This document shows, piece after piece, positions 60,501 through 63,379 of a DNA stretch of 64,000 bases (the stretch's first letter is position 1; each line of letters starts with the position of its first letter). Both the position numbers and the translations under genes were made by a program. The notes below the pieces were generated by a model. The model searched no databases. It was not told the origin of the DNA and worked only from the letters and a program-made list of their open reading frames with translations. The stretch is from Hepsetus odoe (Eukaryota; Chordata; Actinopteri; Characiformes; Hepsetidae): positions 6,374,243 to 6,438,242 of the forward strand of contig CM029374.1 in NCBI GenBank assembly GCA_017165825.1. The letters run 5' to 3'.

Positions 60501-61522
60501 AAAGATAATGCTAGTTCTGAAAAATGTTCTTAAAACACTGTGCAGTGGGGCTGTGTATCTGCAGACCAGGCAGAGTGCCTATGCTGAACTATTTCCACTG
60601 TCGAAAGTACCAGAAATCAGCATGTGAGCATCAAAACAATCACAGAAGATTTAATCAGTTTTGTTGGCCCAAGGAGACCTACACAATAAAGGGCAGATGG
60701 TTAAATACCACTTAAAGTGAGATAGCATAAAACGCTGCTGCATTCTGGACCATCTGAAAGGGCTTCACTTGCATGCCTCGAAACCCGCTTGCAGAGCGTT
60801 ACAGGAATCGAGGTGGGACATAACCATGGCCTGTACCTGGAATTGGGTGGCAAACTGAACTAGCTACAGCCTGATTTTTCTTTTCTTGGTCACCCAGTCA
60901 AAGACCACTAATTTGTCATCACGCCTGTTGGATACAATTATTCAACTCTGACCTGTTTAAAGTACAATACCTTATAAATGTATACTCAGATCACTTAATG
61001 CACCACAAGGTTGTTAAGAAAAAGGACAAATCAGACAGGAAAATCTGGACAAAAGGCAGTCTTTAAGACAGAGTACATAGTATCCATCCAAAATCCTTCA
61101 ATAATAGACACAAATGCTGGAGAAGTTGTTACCGGAGCTTGAAAGTCGAGCTAATTGATTGGCTGTAACCATCTACGTCCAACCCACTTGTACCAGAGCG
61201 CATTGCGACCAGAGTCGGTTCGCATTAAATTTCTCACCGCGCTCCTCGTAAATCCCCACCTCCCCCCAATCGCAGACACTTTCTCGTGCCAAAGCATGGA
61301 TAAATCACCCCTGAGTGAGTGCTAAATAGAGAGGTTGCTTTGTGCATTAGGGTGTAAACATTACCTGGGGGTGACCAGGCGACAAAGACGGAGCGAGGGC
61401 CTGAGACGTTGACATTATACGGAGCAGGGACTCTCTCTGGGGACCAGACGGGAGTCTGGATGACATACTTGCTGCTTAGGCTGCTCCCACCACCGGTGCT
61501 GGCCTCTAACTCAAACACATAC
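7875..61522 (-). CDS. ush2a: USH2A (usherin), 3' part: 15 exons
   Basis: Fifteen exons join in phase (61365-61522, 56075-56233, 55530-55692, 47742-48096, 29556-29783, 27140-28659, 25356-25677, 18716-18922, 17468-17706, 16748-16965, 15402-15578, 14831-14914, 13329-13564, 8536-8760, 7875-7961). They total 4378 nt and encode the last 1458 residues of usherin; the human protein is about 5200 residues. Order: the C-terminal half of one FN3 repeat, about twelve whole FN3 repeats, a juxtamembrane segment, one transmembrane helix and a cytoplasmic tail ending DTHL. Usherin forms stereocilia ankle links and part of the photoreceptor periciliary complex with ADGRV1. Its tail binds the PDZ proteins whirlin and harmonin. 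The N-terminal laminin domains and earlier FN3 repeats lie beyond 64000. No frameshift or internal stop was found, so the gene looks functional. Confidence 0.96.
7962..8535 (-). other. USH2A last intron
   Basis: A 574-bp intron between the last two coding exons, with donor GTGAGATG at 8535 and acceptor CAG at 7964-7962. It is AT-rich sequence with no recognised repeat. Confidence 0.85.
8536..8760 (-). CDS. ush2a: USH2A penultimate exon, cytoplasmic tail
   Basis: 75 codons, phase 0 at both ends. It encodes the conserved usherin tail: GLADTKAG at the start, then MSVLRVPSQSQ, SLHRSVSQLLD and ADKKSL. This is intracellular sequence between the membrane and the PDZ ligand, and the Ser-rich SLHRSVSQ block is strongly conserved with mammals. 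The acceptor is TTGTCCTCCAG and the donor is ATG|GTGAGA. Confidence 0.95.
8836..9290 (+). mobile_element. Tc1/mariner 3' fragment
   Basis: This is decayed transposase-coding and 3' terminal sequence of a fish Tc1-like element. Recognisable blocks include TTCCAGCATGACTCCAATGC, the proline-rich 'CTGACCTTAACACCATGAA' segment that corresponds to the DLNPIE motif region, and an end resembling GTCCCAATACTTTGGC. The frame is broken and the 5' end is missing. It is a truncated, inactive copy. Confidence 0.75.
10141..10162. repeat. GA microsatellite
   Basis: About 11 GA units, seen directly. Inside a USH2A intron. Confidence 0.95.
10720..11082 (-). mobile_element. RTE-type LINE, RT C-terminal part (distal half)
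   Basis: On the - strand this encodes EFKYLGSTVQSNAECG, then VQAGWNGRRRVTGVICDRR and GKVYRTVVRPAMLYGLE. This is a well-known reverse-transcriptase C-terminal stretch of fish non-LTR elements that I assign to the RTE type (clade assignment moderate). The 3' end carries an internal direct duplication: 10727-10818 is nearly repeated at 10833-10919. The upstream half of the same copy lies at 13026-13255, beyond an inserted L2 element. Confidence 0.75.
10727..10919. repeat. Direct duplication of about 90 bp
   Basis: The segment beginning TTCATCAGTTCCACCATCTC occurs twice in direct orientation, about 106 bp apart. Only a few differences are visible. The duplication sits inside the RTE-type LINE fragment. 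Confidence 0.9.
11083..13025 (+). mobile_element. L2-type LINE, 5'-truncated, inserted in RTE LINE
   Basis: The + strand carries decayed L2/CR1-type reverse transcriptase: motif A region LNLSAVFDTIDH (about 11480), YGVPQGSVLGPLLF (about 11640), and a YADN catalytic box in place of YADD (about 11740). Further on come SRIDYCNDLLSG and LQ/VQNAAARVLTR (about 12115-12230), then the typical 3' UTR. It ends in the AAATAAATAAAGTTGACTTG tail at about 13003-13025. Stops and frame changes break the frame. Insert ends are flanked by ACTTTC at 11077-11082 and 13026-13031, a likely 6-bp target duplication. The identity of the first 350 bp is less certain. Confidence 0.8.
13026..13255 (-). mobile_element. 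RTE-type LINE, catalytic box (proximal half)
   Basis: The - strand reads Met-Phe-Ala-Asp-Asp-Ile-Val-Ile at 13173-13150; FADD is the catalytic aspartate box of reverse transcriptase. It continues with GMKVSRSK and a stop-bearing NEKE stretch. The coding sense then resumes beyond the L2 insert at 11082. Together with 10720-11082 this is one broken copy. Confidence 0.75.
13329..13564 (-). CDS. ush2a: USH2A transmembrane exon
   Basis: The exon encodes the juxtamembrane Gly/Thr-rich segment and then FYTELWFILLMAFLGLLL with a further leucine-rich run, the single usherin transmembrane helix. The stop-transfer RRALKK and the conserved proline-rich FIRERPPLQPLQRRSP follow. It ends at YPPSDSYL before the donor GTGAGAGA. 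It starts in phase 1 after CTCCCTAACAG (the first two bases complete an Asp codon) and ends in phase 0, joining GLADTK of the next exon. Confidence 0.95.
13565..14830 (-). other. USH2A intron with solo LTR
   Basis: A 1.27-kb intron. It carries the solo LTR at 14261-14526. The remaining AT-rich sequence shows no recognised element. Confidence 0.85.
14261..14526 (+). mobile_element. Solo LTR, copy 1 (TTACC target duplication)
   Basis: A 266-bp unit begins TGTCACAG and ends GTTACA. It is flanked on both sides by TTACC (14256-14260 and 14527-14531). It contains a TATA-like CTATTTAA (14361), an AATAAAG poly(A) signal (14471) and inverted arms GCTCTGTTCTGACT / AGTCAGAACAGAGC around the TATA box. 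TG...CA ends, a 5-bp duplication and these promoter parts identify a solo LTR. A second copy of the same family is at 40018-40293. The superfamily is not shown by the LTR alone. Confidence 0.88.
14831..14914 (-). CDS. ush2a: USH2A 84-nt exon
   Basis: A small exon encoding TFAFQVTCSTDSGSASS and then a Tyr-Asn-Thr-Ala-Thr-Gly stretch, the end of the juxtamembrane FN3-like segment. The start was chosen at CTCTCCCTAG|CTTTTG rather than at the inner TTTCAG|GTGACC. Only the former keeps phase with the upstream exon (AAA A|CT) and restores the family's SDK-TF-FQV sequence. The donor is GTATGT. Its acceptor lies at the end of a very long pyrimidine tract in the pre-mRNA. Confidence 0.9.
14915..15401 (-). 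repeat. Purine-rich intron (pyrimidine tract in pre-mRNA)
   Basis: A 487-bp intron. The + strand from about 14915 to 15240 is by eye about 85 percent purine, mainly GA, GAA and GGA runs with no fixed unit. The USH2A transcript therefore has a pyrimidine-rich stretch of some 300 nt just before the 84-nt exon. No mobile element is recognised. Confidence 0.85.
15402..15578 (-). CDS. ush2a: USH2A exon, last FN3-like segment
   Basis: It encodes PQYKQPFVVHSNLTTVYVDW, then a hydrophobic loop and LYSGFHSFVYIPRTSDK. This is the membrane-proximal FN3-like unit. The acceptor is TGTGTTGCAG and the first two bases complete a Pro codon from the preceding exon. The donor A|GTACAA is weak-looking but keeps phase 1 with the next exon. 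Confidence 0.93.
15790..15993 (-). mobile_element. tRNA-derived SINE (type B)
   Basis: Read on the - strand it has a tRNA-like head (GTGGTCTAGTGG..., box B at GTCGAATC) and the tail seen on + as GCATTTAGCAGATGCTCTTA and TCCAGAGCAATTTCC. This tail is typical of widespread teleost SINEs. Related copies lie at 42846-43035, 57538-57749, 59488-59707 and 59866-60028. Confidence 0.85.
16085..16485 (-). mobile_element. RTE-type LINE 3' coding remnant
   Basis: The - strand encodes ELKMLRFSKGVTKMD, RLRWFGHVQRSDGDYIGRK and CGDS at the end. This is the C-terminal stretch of the same RTE-like family seen at 10720-13255. Only the 3' part is present, as expected for a 5'-truncated retrotransposon. Confidence 0.78.
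16748..16965 (-). CDS. ush2a: USH2A exon, FN3 C-terminal half
   Basis: It encodes CELLLRSACPQPLQPIPVPC, an extended loop, then LNITALFPYASYELCVVSYN and WVSIITLKE. The second half is the F/G-strand part of an FN3 repeat that started in the preceding exon. Phase 2 at the start and phase 1 at the end fit both neighbours. The donor is GTAAGAC. The cysteine-rich loop is longer than in the other repeats. Confidence 0.92.
16966..17467 (-). other. USH2A intron with SINE
   Basis: A 502-bp intron, about half occupied by a degenerate type A SINE (17140-17387). Confidence 0.85.
17140..17387 (-). mobile_element. tRNA-derived SINE (type A), degenerate
   Basis: The tail on + reads AAAAGTGACTATT and later ATGCATCCTCTGCTTTTCACCC. 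The tRNA-like head, read on -, lies near 17387 with a box-B-like segment at about 17325-17340. The pattern matches the cleaner copies at 41348 and 53538. Confidence 0.6.
17468..17706 (-). CDS. ush2a: USH2A exon, two FN3 halves
   Basis: The exon begins LSEGTSHQQTLHGLMPFTVY and completes an FN3 repeat with the cysteine motif VEACTCFLCCS. It then starts the next repeat, ending WDEPLQPNGIIE. The start after CTCCATGTAG was preferred to the inner ATCAG because only it keeps phase 0 with the upstream exon. The usual ACT-x-x-GC motif of usherin repeats is altered here to C-T-C-F-L-C-C. Confidence 0.9.
17735..17790. repeat. TA microsatellite
   Basis: About 28 TA units, seen directly. It abuts the left end of a MITE. 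A shorter TA run (18232-18249) abuts the right end. Confidence 0.95.
17791..18231. mobile_element. Tc1-derived MITE with long inverted ends, copy 1
   Basis: Ends read AGTACTGTGCAAAAGTTTTA on the left, with the inverse (AAAACCTTTGCACAGTACTG) on the right. The inverted similarity extends well over 100 bp inward on both sides. The core keeps a scrap of Tc1 transposase 3' sequence (TGGAACAACCTACCAGCAGA, then a stretch encoding AVLKAKGG). It is a non-autonomous deletion derivative. A second copy is at 45418-45967. Confidence 0.85.
18716..18922 (-). CDS. ush2a: USH2A exon, FN3 halves
   Basis: 69 codons, phase 0 at both ends. It encodes VWAVNSAGRAGSPWA, completing an FN3 repeat. It then opens the next with SPPKFLRIHATSAVVDITPP and SKPNGIVSLYRVFAQKKD. 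The acceptor is GTGATTTCAG and the donor TTG|GTACAC. Confidence 0.94.
19022..20082 (-). pseudogene. Unidentified coding-like remnant
   Basis: Two - strand open stretches, 142 and 81 codons, lie in line. The first runs MESCEHHKNQVNRLIDALIE ... to a Lys-rich end. The second includes LNQVATNGLNDCCAEVGLGQ and LPYMLRCEDMLLAMNTVFRI. Composition is protein-like (balanced, with Cys, His and Trp) rather than low-complexity. I do not recognise a family. They may be pieces of a retrocopied gene or of a transposon, or chance open frames. There is no splice-consistent link to USH2A. Confidence 0.25.
21636..21752 (+). mobile_element. SINE (type C) internal fragment
   Basis: GGGTTTCCTCTCATAGTCCT followed by GGCATGCAGGTGGACTAGAA resembles the body of the widespread teleost tRNA-SINE seen more fully at 54860-55088 in the other orientation. 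The head and tail are missing. Confidence 0.45.
22799..22915. mobile_element. Tc1-like terminal fragment
   Basis: TACAGCCATGGAAAAAAGTT followed by TGGACACC is a typical Tc1/MITE terminal repeat. No partner end was found nearby, so this is a single-ended fragment. Confidence 0.5.
23090..23960. promoter_or_regulatory. Candidate conserved intronic regulatory block
   Basis: A repeat-poor, GC-mixed stretch in otherwise AT-rich intron. It contains homeodomain-type cores (CTAATTAACG at about 23190, CGTAATTAGCAG at about 23630), TCATAAATTACC, CACGTCTGACA and TGTCAATTAAG. There is no coding frame and no simple repeat. The composition is what conserved noncoding elements of fish look like, but conservation cannot be tested here. 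Confidence 0.3.
24425..24552. repeat. GATA tetranucleotide array
   Basis: About 30 GATA units with occasional GACA variants. A short TGTC run follows at 24588-24603. Seen directly. Confidence 0.97.
24553..25045. mobile_element. Tc1-type MITE, left end eroded
   Basis: The right end reads AAGAAATGAGAGGTGACTCA and then AGACTTCTGCACAGTACTGTA. The left end has the inverse sense in ACCACCCCTCATTTCTTTAT, with its outermost bases lost into the adjacent GATA array. Related ends appear at 56487-56730 and, more weakly, at about 10680. Confidence 0.6.
25356..25677 (-). CDS. ush2a: USH2A exon, FN3 repeats
   Basis: 107 codons plus one base. It completes a repeat with YEVRVEACTLLGCAASDW, then encodes LLSWSPPAQANGKLLHYELY and the N-linked-type NIST, ending LLPYTSYEYQ. 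Start in phase 2 after TCTTGTGCAG; end in phase 0 at CAG|GTCATT, a donor with a weak +3/+4. Confidence 0.94.
25678..27139 (-). other. USH2A intron, 1.46 kb
   Basis: AT-rich sequence with a short T run (26337-26350). There is no recognised mobile element or coding frame. Confidence 0.8.
27140..28659 (-). CDS. ush2a: USH2A giant exon, about five FN3 repeats
   Basis: A single 1520-nt exon, by far the largest here, matching the position of human exon 63 (sixth of the last fifteen). It begins MYNIFSDDNLEFSGLSRQFL and holds four complete FN3 repeats flanked by two half repeats. The W-x-P-P ... PNG pattern recurs (WNPPAQPNG, WTPPLEPNG, WKEPNQPNG, WDPPARANG). Three repeats carry the paired-cysteine signature ACT-x-x-GC (EACTEAGC, TACTVAGC, TACTKGGC). 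There is no stop across 506 codons. Phase 0 start after TCTGTAG; phase 2 end at AG|GTACCA. Confidence 0.97.
28660..29555 (-). other. USH2A intron, 0.9 kb
   Basis: Unique-looking AT-rich sequence with GGGTTAGGATC-like motifs near 29120. No element is recognised. Confidence 0.8.
29556..29783 (-). CDS. ush2a: USH2A exon, FN3 halves
   Basis: 76 codons, phase 0 both ends. It encodes DNVFQARVFGLEPYTTYDVR, VEAMNGAGIASSPWVAVHTL, then a new repeat that ends LLLHWPEPASPNGVIK. The acceptor is TGTGTCTCCAG and the donor AAG|GTACTT. Confidence 0.95.
30840..32650 (+). mobile_element. Ty3-type retrotransposon remnant, integrase then RT start
   Basis: Decayed pol sequence. Around 31480-31600 there is a spacer/zinc-finger-like region (FHFIIKNDLLCGTK; HSHPLRGHPGETL). 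The integrase core follows at 31690-32250: HEYILALVDYATWYSEAIPL, then HCNQTLKRMLPRG and the C-terminal PAQPQHFQPGD. A chromatin-binding-type tail follows (QVYHIKN, about 32375). After it, at about 32520-32600, comes sequence resembling the start of a reverse transcriptase (LIQHDIRAPARVV, QSYRAVEA). Stops and frame changes are frequent, and no LTRs were found next to it. This integrase-first order is that of Gmr1-like elements of fish. Confidence 0.72.
34080..35290. promoter_or_regulatory. Candidate conserved intronic regulatory block
   Basis: Repeat-free sequence with mixed GC. Motifs include GTGGATTAATCGTGGCC just upstream (34060), TTTTAATTAAGAATAACC (35070), and AATTATGCTAATTAGCCGAA (35110; homeodomain- and octamer-like). 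An open frame at 34136-34471 has no recognisable protein similarity and is treated as chance. Candidate enhancer only. Confidence 0.28.
36606..36731 (+). mobile_element. SINE (type C) tail with target duplication
   Basis: CTGCGATGGGCTGGCGACCT, then a GGACACCAGCACTCCCCCGC segment, ends in (GGAT)n. It is flanked by ATAAATAAGTTCA at 36593-36605 and again at 36732-36744. It is a 5'-truncated SINE inserted into an AATA repeat. Confidence 0.8.
38040..38280. promoter_or_regulatory. Candidate regulatory block
   Basis: A GC-richer, repeat-free stretch with GGAGATTAATAAGGTGTCAC, CTGATCTAATCAATAGGATG and TATTAATACATC. It is followed by a purine-rich run (38283-38480). It resembles a conserved noncoding element; this is unverified. 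Confidence 0.22.
38283..38480. repeat. Purine-rich tract
   Basis: The + strand is strongly A/G-biased (GGGGAGGGGGAGG, then GAGAGAGAGGGG and similar) over about 200 bp, with no exact unit. Confidence 0.75.
39048..39205 (+). mobile_element. tRNA-like SINE fragment
   Basis: GGTAGCTGTGGCCTAATGAT, TAGAGG and then GGGGTCCAATCCCCAGG give a tRNA-like A-box/B-box pair with spacing like the type A SINEs. The tail is diverged. It could be an old copy or a different tRNA-SINE. Confidence 0.5.
39763..39962 (-). mobile_element. RTE-type LINE tail fragment
   Basis: The - strand encodes LHGKRKRGRPNRRFMDMLGE and a Cys-less variant of the terminal IRCGDP motif (IYFGNPKRG). Same family as 16085-16485, only the extreme 3' coding part. 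Confidence 0.72.
40018..40293 (+). mobile_element. Solo LTR, copy 2 (CATAT target duplication)
   Basis: A 276-bp unit, TGTCACAG ... CTGTTACA, flanked by CATAT on both sides (40013-40017 and 40294-40298). It shares with copy 1 the CGGTAGAGGGYGYTCTGTTC segment, the TATA-like CTATTTAA, the inverted arms (TCTGTTCTGACT / AGTTAGAACAGA) and AATAAAGTTATGTT (40228). It is clearly the same LTR family with many substitutions. Confidence 0.88.
41348..41590 (+). mobile_element. tRNA-derived SINE (type A)
   Basis: The A box lies in GCAGTGGCCTAGTGGTTAGG and the B box in GGGTTCGATTCG (41399-41410). A body common to all type A copies follows (AGGTTGCCCTGAGGTACCCT, then ACTGCTCCCAGGGCGC). The tail is GACCTTGCAATTACAAGGGT then TGTCACTTTC. 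Confidence 0.9.
42366..42604 (-). mobile_element. tRNA-derived SINE (type A)
   Basis: Inverted copy: the tail is AAGGTGAAAGTGAAAGTGAC at the left and the tRNA-like head (CTAACCACTCGGCAACCACT on +) at the right. Short flanks (AGCTGTTT at left, AACTGTTT at right) suggest an eroded target duplication. Confidence 0.85.
42846..43035 (+). mobile_element. tRNA-derived SINE (type B)
   Basis: The head is TGCAGTGGTCTAGTGGTAGG, box B is CCAGGTTCAAATCCC, and the tail is TGTCCCTGTAATTAGGAAAT ... AAAATGCTGTAAATA. It is the forward orientation of the copies at 15790 and 57538. Confidence 0.88.
43300..43517 (+). mobile_element. tRNA-derived SINE (type A)
   Basis: AGCGGTGGCCTAGCGGTTAG, GTAGGTTCAAACTCC (box B), a shared body and the tail CACAATGACAAGAATAGTCA then CTTTCACTTT. 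Confidence 0.9.
45418..45967. mobile_element. MITE nested in Tc1, copy 2 of the 17791 family
   Basis: The left end is ACAGTACTGTGCAAAAGTTT and the right end TGCCTAAAACATTTCACAGT followed by AATGTA. Internal segments match copy 1 almost line by line: GAACGCTTTCAGAAATATAA, TTGCCTTCAAACCAGCA, and TGGAACAACCTACCAGC. It keeps more of the centre than copy 1. A further Tc1-type terminus (CTTCTGCATAGTACTGTA) lies just right of it at 45983-46000, so more than one insertion event may be layered here. Confidence 0.8.
46212..47309 (+). pseudogene. Tc1 transposase pseudogene
   Basis: Starts ATGAAGACCAAGGAGCTCTC (MKTKELSKQVRDKAVEK). A helix-turn-helix region (PQSTIKSIIFKWKEHGTT) follows, then the catalytic-domain landmarks WSDETK (first Asp), KHGGGSIMLW, QQDND(Q)KHTA (second Asp) and a degenerate P-IENLW (third acidic residue). 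Several frame changes and stops separate these blocks. The product would be a DDE transposase that cuts and pastes at TA sites. This copy cannot encode one. Confidence 0.88.
47742..48096 (-). CDS. ush2a: USH2A exon, FN3 repeats
   Basis: 118 codons plus one base. It reads QPVGTQEELLVYIWTEGPLE, KPFTEYEYRVAAHNSQGS, then a new repeat with LLNWTQPSKPNGLISKYKIV and ends ALTVL. No methionine occurs early, so the 5' part is missed by ORF scans. The acceptor CTCCTGCAG and phase 2 start fit the AG end of the upstream exon. The donor is GTAAGA. Confidence 0.94.
49738..49758. repeat. CA microsatellite
   Basis: About ten CA units, seen directly, in a USH2A intron. Confidence 0.9.
50140..50345 (+). mobile_element. 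Tc1-type fragment (left end)
   Basis: ATATACACCGATAATATTAA followed by AACCACCTG matches a common fish Tc1/MITE terminus. Inside it are GGAATCTGGCACCAAGACAA and AGCAGCAGATCCTTCA, typical of that family's flank. The matching 3' transposase segment of the same family lies 4 kb away at 54400-54600. Confidence 0.6.
51160..51430. promoter_or_regulatory. Candidate regulatory block
   Basis: A repeat-free stretch with GTTTATCCGATCCTAAATCG, GGTATGCTAATGATATTTC and TGACATTGGTCAACACG. Its composition contrasts with the surrounding AT-rich intron. Regulatory function is a guess. Confidence 0.2.
51881..52040 (-). mobile_element. SINE (type A) degenerate fragment
   Basis: AACGTGACAATTTGTCAGCA, then AAATGCATCCTTTTTAACCC and a scrambled CCTTGCTGAAGG segment follow the order of an inverted type A SINE. 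The tRNA-like head is missing or rearranged. Confidence 0.45.
52056..52119. repeat. 64-bp palindrome with AT core
   Basis: CATTATGGTCTCTTTCACTC and further CT repeats lead into TTTATATATATATAA, followed by the inverse GAGAGAGAAAAAGACCATAATG. The arms are about 25-28 bp with one or two mismatches or unpaired bases. In USH2A pre-mRNA this could fold into one long hairpin. Confidence 0.9.
52521..52750 (+). mobile_element. Chimeric SINE (type A head, type C tail) with target duplication
   Basis: The head GGGCAGCGGTGGCCTAGCGG with box B GGGGTTCGAACCCC and body AGGTTGCCCTGAGGTACCCT is type A. From about 52631 it becomes CCTGTGATGGGCTGGTGACT ... GGGACAAGCAGCAGGGAATG, the type C tail. The whole unit is bounded by TTGTTCTCCA on both sides (52511-52520 and 52751-52760), so it appears to have inserted as one piece. 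Confidence 0.85.
53538..53780 (+). mobile_element. tRNA-derived SINE (type A)
   Basis: AGCGGTGGCCTAGTTGTTAG, box B GGGTTTGATTCC, the shared body with ACCCTTGAGCAAGGTACTGT, and the tail CACAATGACAAGGGTTGTCA then CTTTCACTTTC. Confidence 0.9.
54100..54640 (+). mobile_element. Tc1-type 3' coding fragment, degraded
   Basis: GTGTTGACTTGCCCTCCAAA, TTCCCCAGAT, CTGTGGGATGTGCTGAACAA, then CTTAAAGGATCTGCTGCTAA and TGTCTTGGTACAGATAC follow the order of a Tc1 transposase 3' region (the SPD ... LWD part). It is heavily mutated and lacks a clean terminus. Sequence before 54300 is assigned with less certainty. Confidence 0.65.
54860..55088 (-). mobile_element. tRNA-derived SINE (type C)
   Basis: Inverted: the tail GACGGGTCAGCAGTCCATCG is at the left, then AACATGCAAACTCCATGCAG, and GGAACCTAACCCAGGACCTT (box B on the - strand). 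The tRNA-like head ends in GCTACCCACTGCAGCTCTGTG. This is the near-complete version of the family whose tail is seen at 36606 and 52631. Confidence 0.85.
55530..55692 (-). CDS. ush2a: USH2A exon, FN3 halves
   Basis: 163 nt encoding DGCGVGPGVSVRTSESAPQA, then VAVIEVRWSPPRKPNGLITM and YFIYR. The Cys in DGC pairs with the Cys of QACQE in the upstream exon to make the ACxxxGC-type signature across the splice. Acceptor TTCTGTGTAG, donor AG|GTAGCA; phases 1 and 2. Confidence 0.94.
55693..56074 (-). other. USH2A short intron
   Basis: 382 bp, AT-rich, with donor GTACCAGCC (56074) and acceptor GTAG. No repeat is recognised. Confidence 0.9.
56075..56233 (-). CDS. ush2a: USH2A exon, FN3 C-terminal half
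   Basis: It encodes MYNSSLPVEYNVLLNAGTER, then FLLLDGLDPFTTYHIRVQACQE, the second half of an FN3 repeat with the first Cys of a disulphide-type motif. Starts in phase 1 after TTTTTCCTCAG (completing a Gly codon) and ends in phase 1. Confidence 0.94.
56487..56730. mobile_element. Tc1-type MITE
   Basis: AAAGTCCTGTGCAAGAGCTT and TAAGCCACCACTCATATCTT at the left, TTTTTGCACAGTGATGCA at the right. The left end matches the family of 24553-25045. The ends are diverged from each other. Confidence 0.6.
57131..57345 (+). mobile_element. tRNA-derived SINE (type A)
   Basis: GGGAAAGTGGTCTAATGTTT (degenerate A box), box B GTGTTCGAATCC, a shortened body, and the tail CACAATGACAAACAGTTCCT then TTCACTTTCAC. 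Confidence 0.85.
57538..57749 (-). mobile_element. tRNA-derived SINE (type B)
   Basis: Tail at left: ATTTATGGCATTTAGCAGAC then GCTTTTATCCAGAGCGACTT. Head at right, with box B read on - in the AGGTTTGAATCC segment and CTACCACTAGACCACCACCA at the end. Confidence 0.9.
58240..58700. promoter_or_regulatory. Candidate conserved intronic regulatory block
   Basis: A repeat-free, balanced-GC stretch: GGCGCTTTGTTAATATTCCC, TTCATAATTTACAGCAAC, GCCTGATTATCTTTACAAAT, and GCTTTGATCAGAGC (LEF/TCF-like inverted pair). It stands out from the flanking AT-rich, SINE-loaded intron. Function is inferred from composition only. Confidence 0.27.
59385..59397. repeat. Poly-G run
   Basis: About a dozen consecutive G bases, seen directly. 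Confidence 0.9.
59488..59707 (-). mobile_element. tRNA-derived SINE (type B) with internal triplication
   Basis: The tail ACTTACATTTGGGGCATTTA then GCAGACGCTCTTATCCAGAG, and the head at right (CTACCACTAGACCAAAACCA). A 10-bp unit (GGACAGTCA-type) is repeated three to four times at about 59551-59581, not seen in the other type B copies. Confidence 0.9.
59866..60028 (+). mobile_element. SINE (type B), degenerate
   Basis: TGTGGTCTAGAGGTAGGAAA, then TGTCCCTGTAATTAGGACCC and GGATAAGAGTGTCTGGTAGA follow the type B order in forward orientation. Box B is lost. Confidence 0.65.
61365..61522 (-). CDS. ush2a: USH2A exon, first in window
   Basis: 158 nt. It encodes YVFELEASTGGGSSLSSKYV (end of an FN3 repeat), then PAPYNVNVSGPRSVFVAWSP before the donor G|GTAATG. 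Starts in phase 2 after TTTGTGCAG; the two preceding bases come from an exon beyond the window. By counting from the last exon it corresponds to human exon 58. Confidence 0.93.
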
Positions 61523-63204
61523 CTGCACAAACAGAATCACAAATTAAGTTGCAGCTTTGGGTGAAGGTCTACCTGCATTACTGGTCAAGAAAGTGAGATC
61601 AAAGCTATGTGGCAGTACAAAAGACCTTGAATCTCCGCTTTATGCATTTTTCCTCTTGTCTCCTCTATTTAGCCAATTCCACCTGCATGCAAAGACTGCC
61701 CAAATCAGTGATGCAGTACTACCATTGCTAGGAGAGTCATTTTGGAATCAGTCCATTTATTATGGTTTGTTTAAGCAGTGTAAATATGGCCTGAATTTCT
61801 TCAGTTTTTTCAGTTTTAAGCAGATTTTATATAAAAGTATTTTAGACATGCTTTAGATTGTCCTTAGATAATTTAGATTGACCTCACAATTTACATGATT
61901 GGGTTGACATGAGTGAATAAGTTTCCTCTGCAGTGCCACACTTAGATACAGAATGCTCATTGAGAGCTCATCCTCACTTTAACACATCAGAAAAAAATAC
62001 TAAAAATAAAATGTAAAGATTCATTAAATGCTCAGTGTAGACACATAGTTCAGTGGCACTTAACCCACAGAGCTTTGGTAGCCCTGTGTGATTGCAGGAG
62101 TCTAAGACGGAATGGTGGATGGAATTCATTATTGGAAAAGAAAAGTTGGAGAACAGAAAATAAATAAATAAATACATGTAAAAATTCCATAGGAATAAAA
62201 AAAAATCATTTTGATGAACTTTAAGAAGAGGGTTATGAAGTATCGATACAACTCACTCATTTATTTTTTATTTTTTTCCATAATGTAGGACCAAAAAACA
62301 TAGAAACAACAGAAATAAACAGCAAAAATTTTCGTCTCTCTCTGGTCAAATAACATTTTGTTGATATTCTATGTAAATATGCATGAACCTTAGTGGAAAG
62401 TATATATTAAAAAAAAGAAACAGCATATTTTATAGTGTGTAACTGTTCTTACTTTCAGTGACAAAGAAATGAAATGCATTAATTAACAAAATCTTCCAAA
62501 AATCTACACTAATGGATCAACTTGCATTCTAGGCCTAACTTAAATATATAACAGATTTTTTTTTTTTTGTCAAATTAAATATCAAAATGCCTCTTCGGTG
62601 CCTAAAATCCTCTGAATCCTTTAATGGAAAAGCTTCCTGTTAACTTCACTTTGACAGTGGAGCCTAAAGCTCCTGGATGGATCAATAAAGGGTGATGCCA
62701 TTAAACAGATGACAGTATTAATGCAATGCTGATCAGTGCCTCCACCATGGTCTTTCAAAGGCCTGATAGATACTCCACACAGACATGCATATGAATGGAA
62801 CCGCGTGTGAGTGTTTGTGTGTGTGTGCCCGTTAATGTTTTGCACAGGGTATACAAATGCTTACTGGAGAGTTCTTTTAAAACATACATGACTTCACAAG
62901 ATAGATTTAGCTTTTAAACAGCAAGTGGTGTCAGTGCAAAGGTCTGCATTGGCAATGTAAGTGGGTCATGTTGAACATTCGAGGCTTTTAATTTGCCATA
63001 AACTCCATACACAGCCATTAATACCTTTGCATTAACTATTGTTCTAGAGCTATCCCTTTAAAATAAGCCCATCAGCCATCGTACACTGCTCTCATCACCC
63101 TCAATAAAATGCATTAGCTCTGCAGATTTGTCACCCGACGTATTTTATGCACAAATTTGCACTCGGACCCTGGACCCTGCCCATCTGCACAATGCTGTAC
63201 GATG

Positions 63205-63231
63205 CTGTGTGTGTGTGTGTGTGTGTGTGTG
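63205..63231. repeat. GT microsatellite
   Basis: About 13 GT units, seen directly. Confidence 0.95.
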
Positions 63232-63379
63232 CATGTGTGCATAAGCAATTCAAGTGGTAAAAACATACATGGCCACACTGTAGGAAATAGAAGTGGTTGT
63301 GGTCGTGAGGTGGGGGGTGCAGTTCTATATTTCTCTCATCAGACACACTTTCTACAGTGCTGAGGTATATGACAGCTAA

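Larger units (their letters stand above)
56234..61364 (-). other. USH2A intron, 5.1 kb
   Basis: Contains a MITE (56487-56730), SINEs (57131-57345, 57538-57749, 59488-59707, 59866-60028), a candidate regulatory block (58240-58700), a poly-G run (59385-59397) and a degenerate repeat-like stretch at 60330-60900 that I cannot assign. The rest shows nothing recognisable. Confidence 0.82.

Noticed and set aside
60330..60900. Named LINE or DNA transposon
   Set aside because: Short repeats (ACCATGCAAGC twice) and a retroelement-like feel, but I could not match it to a family with confidence, so no mobile element is called.
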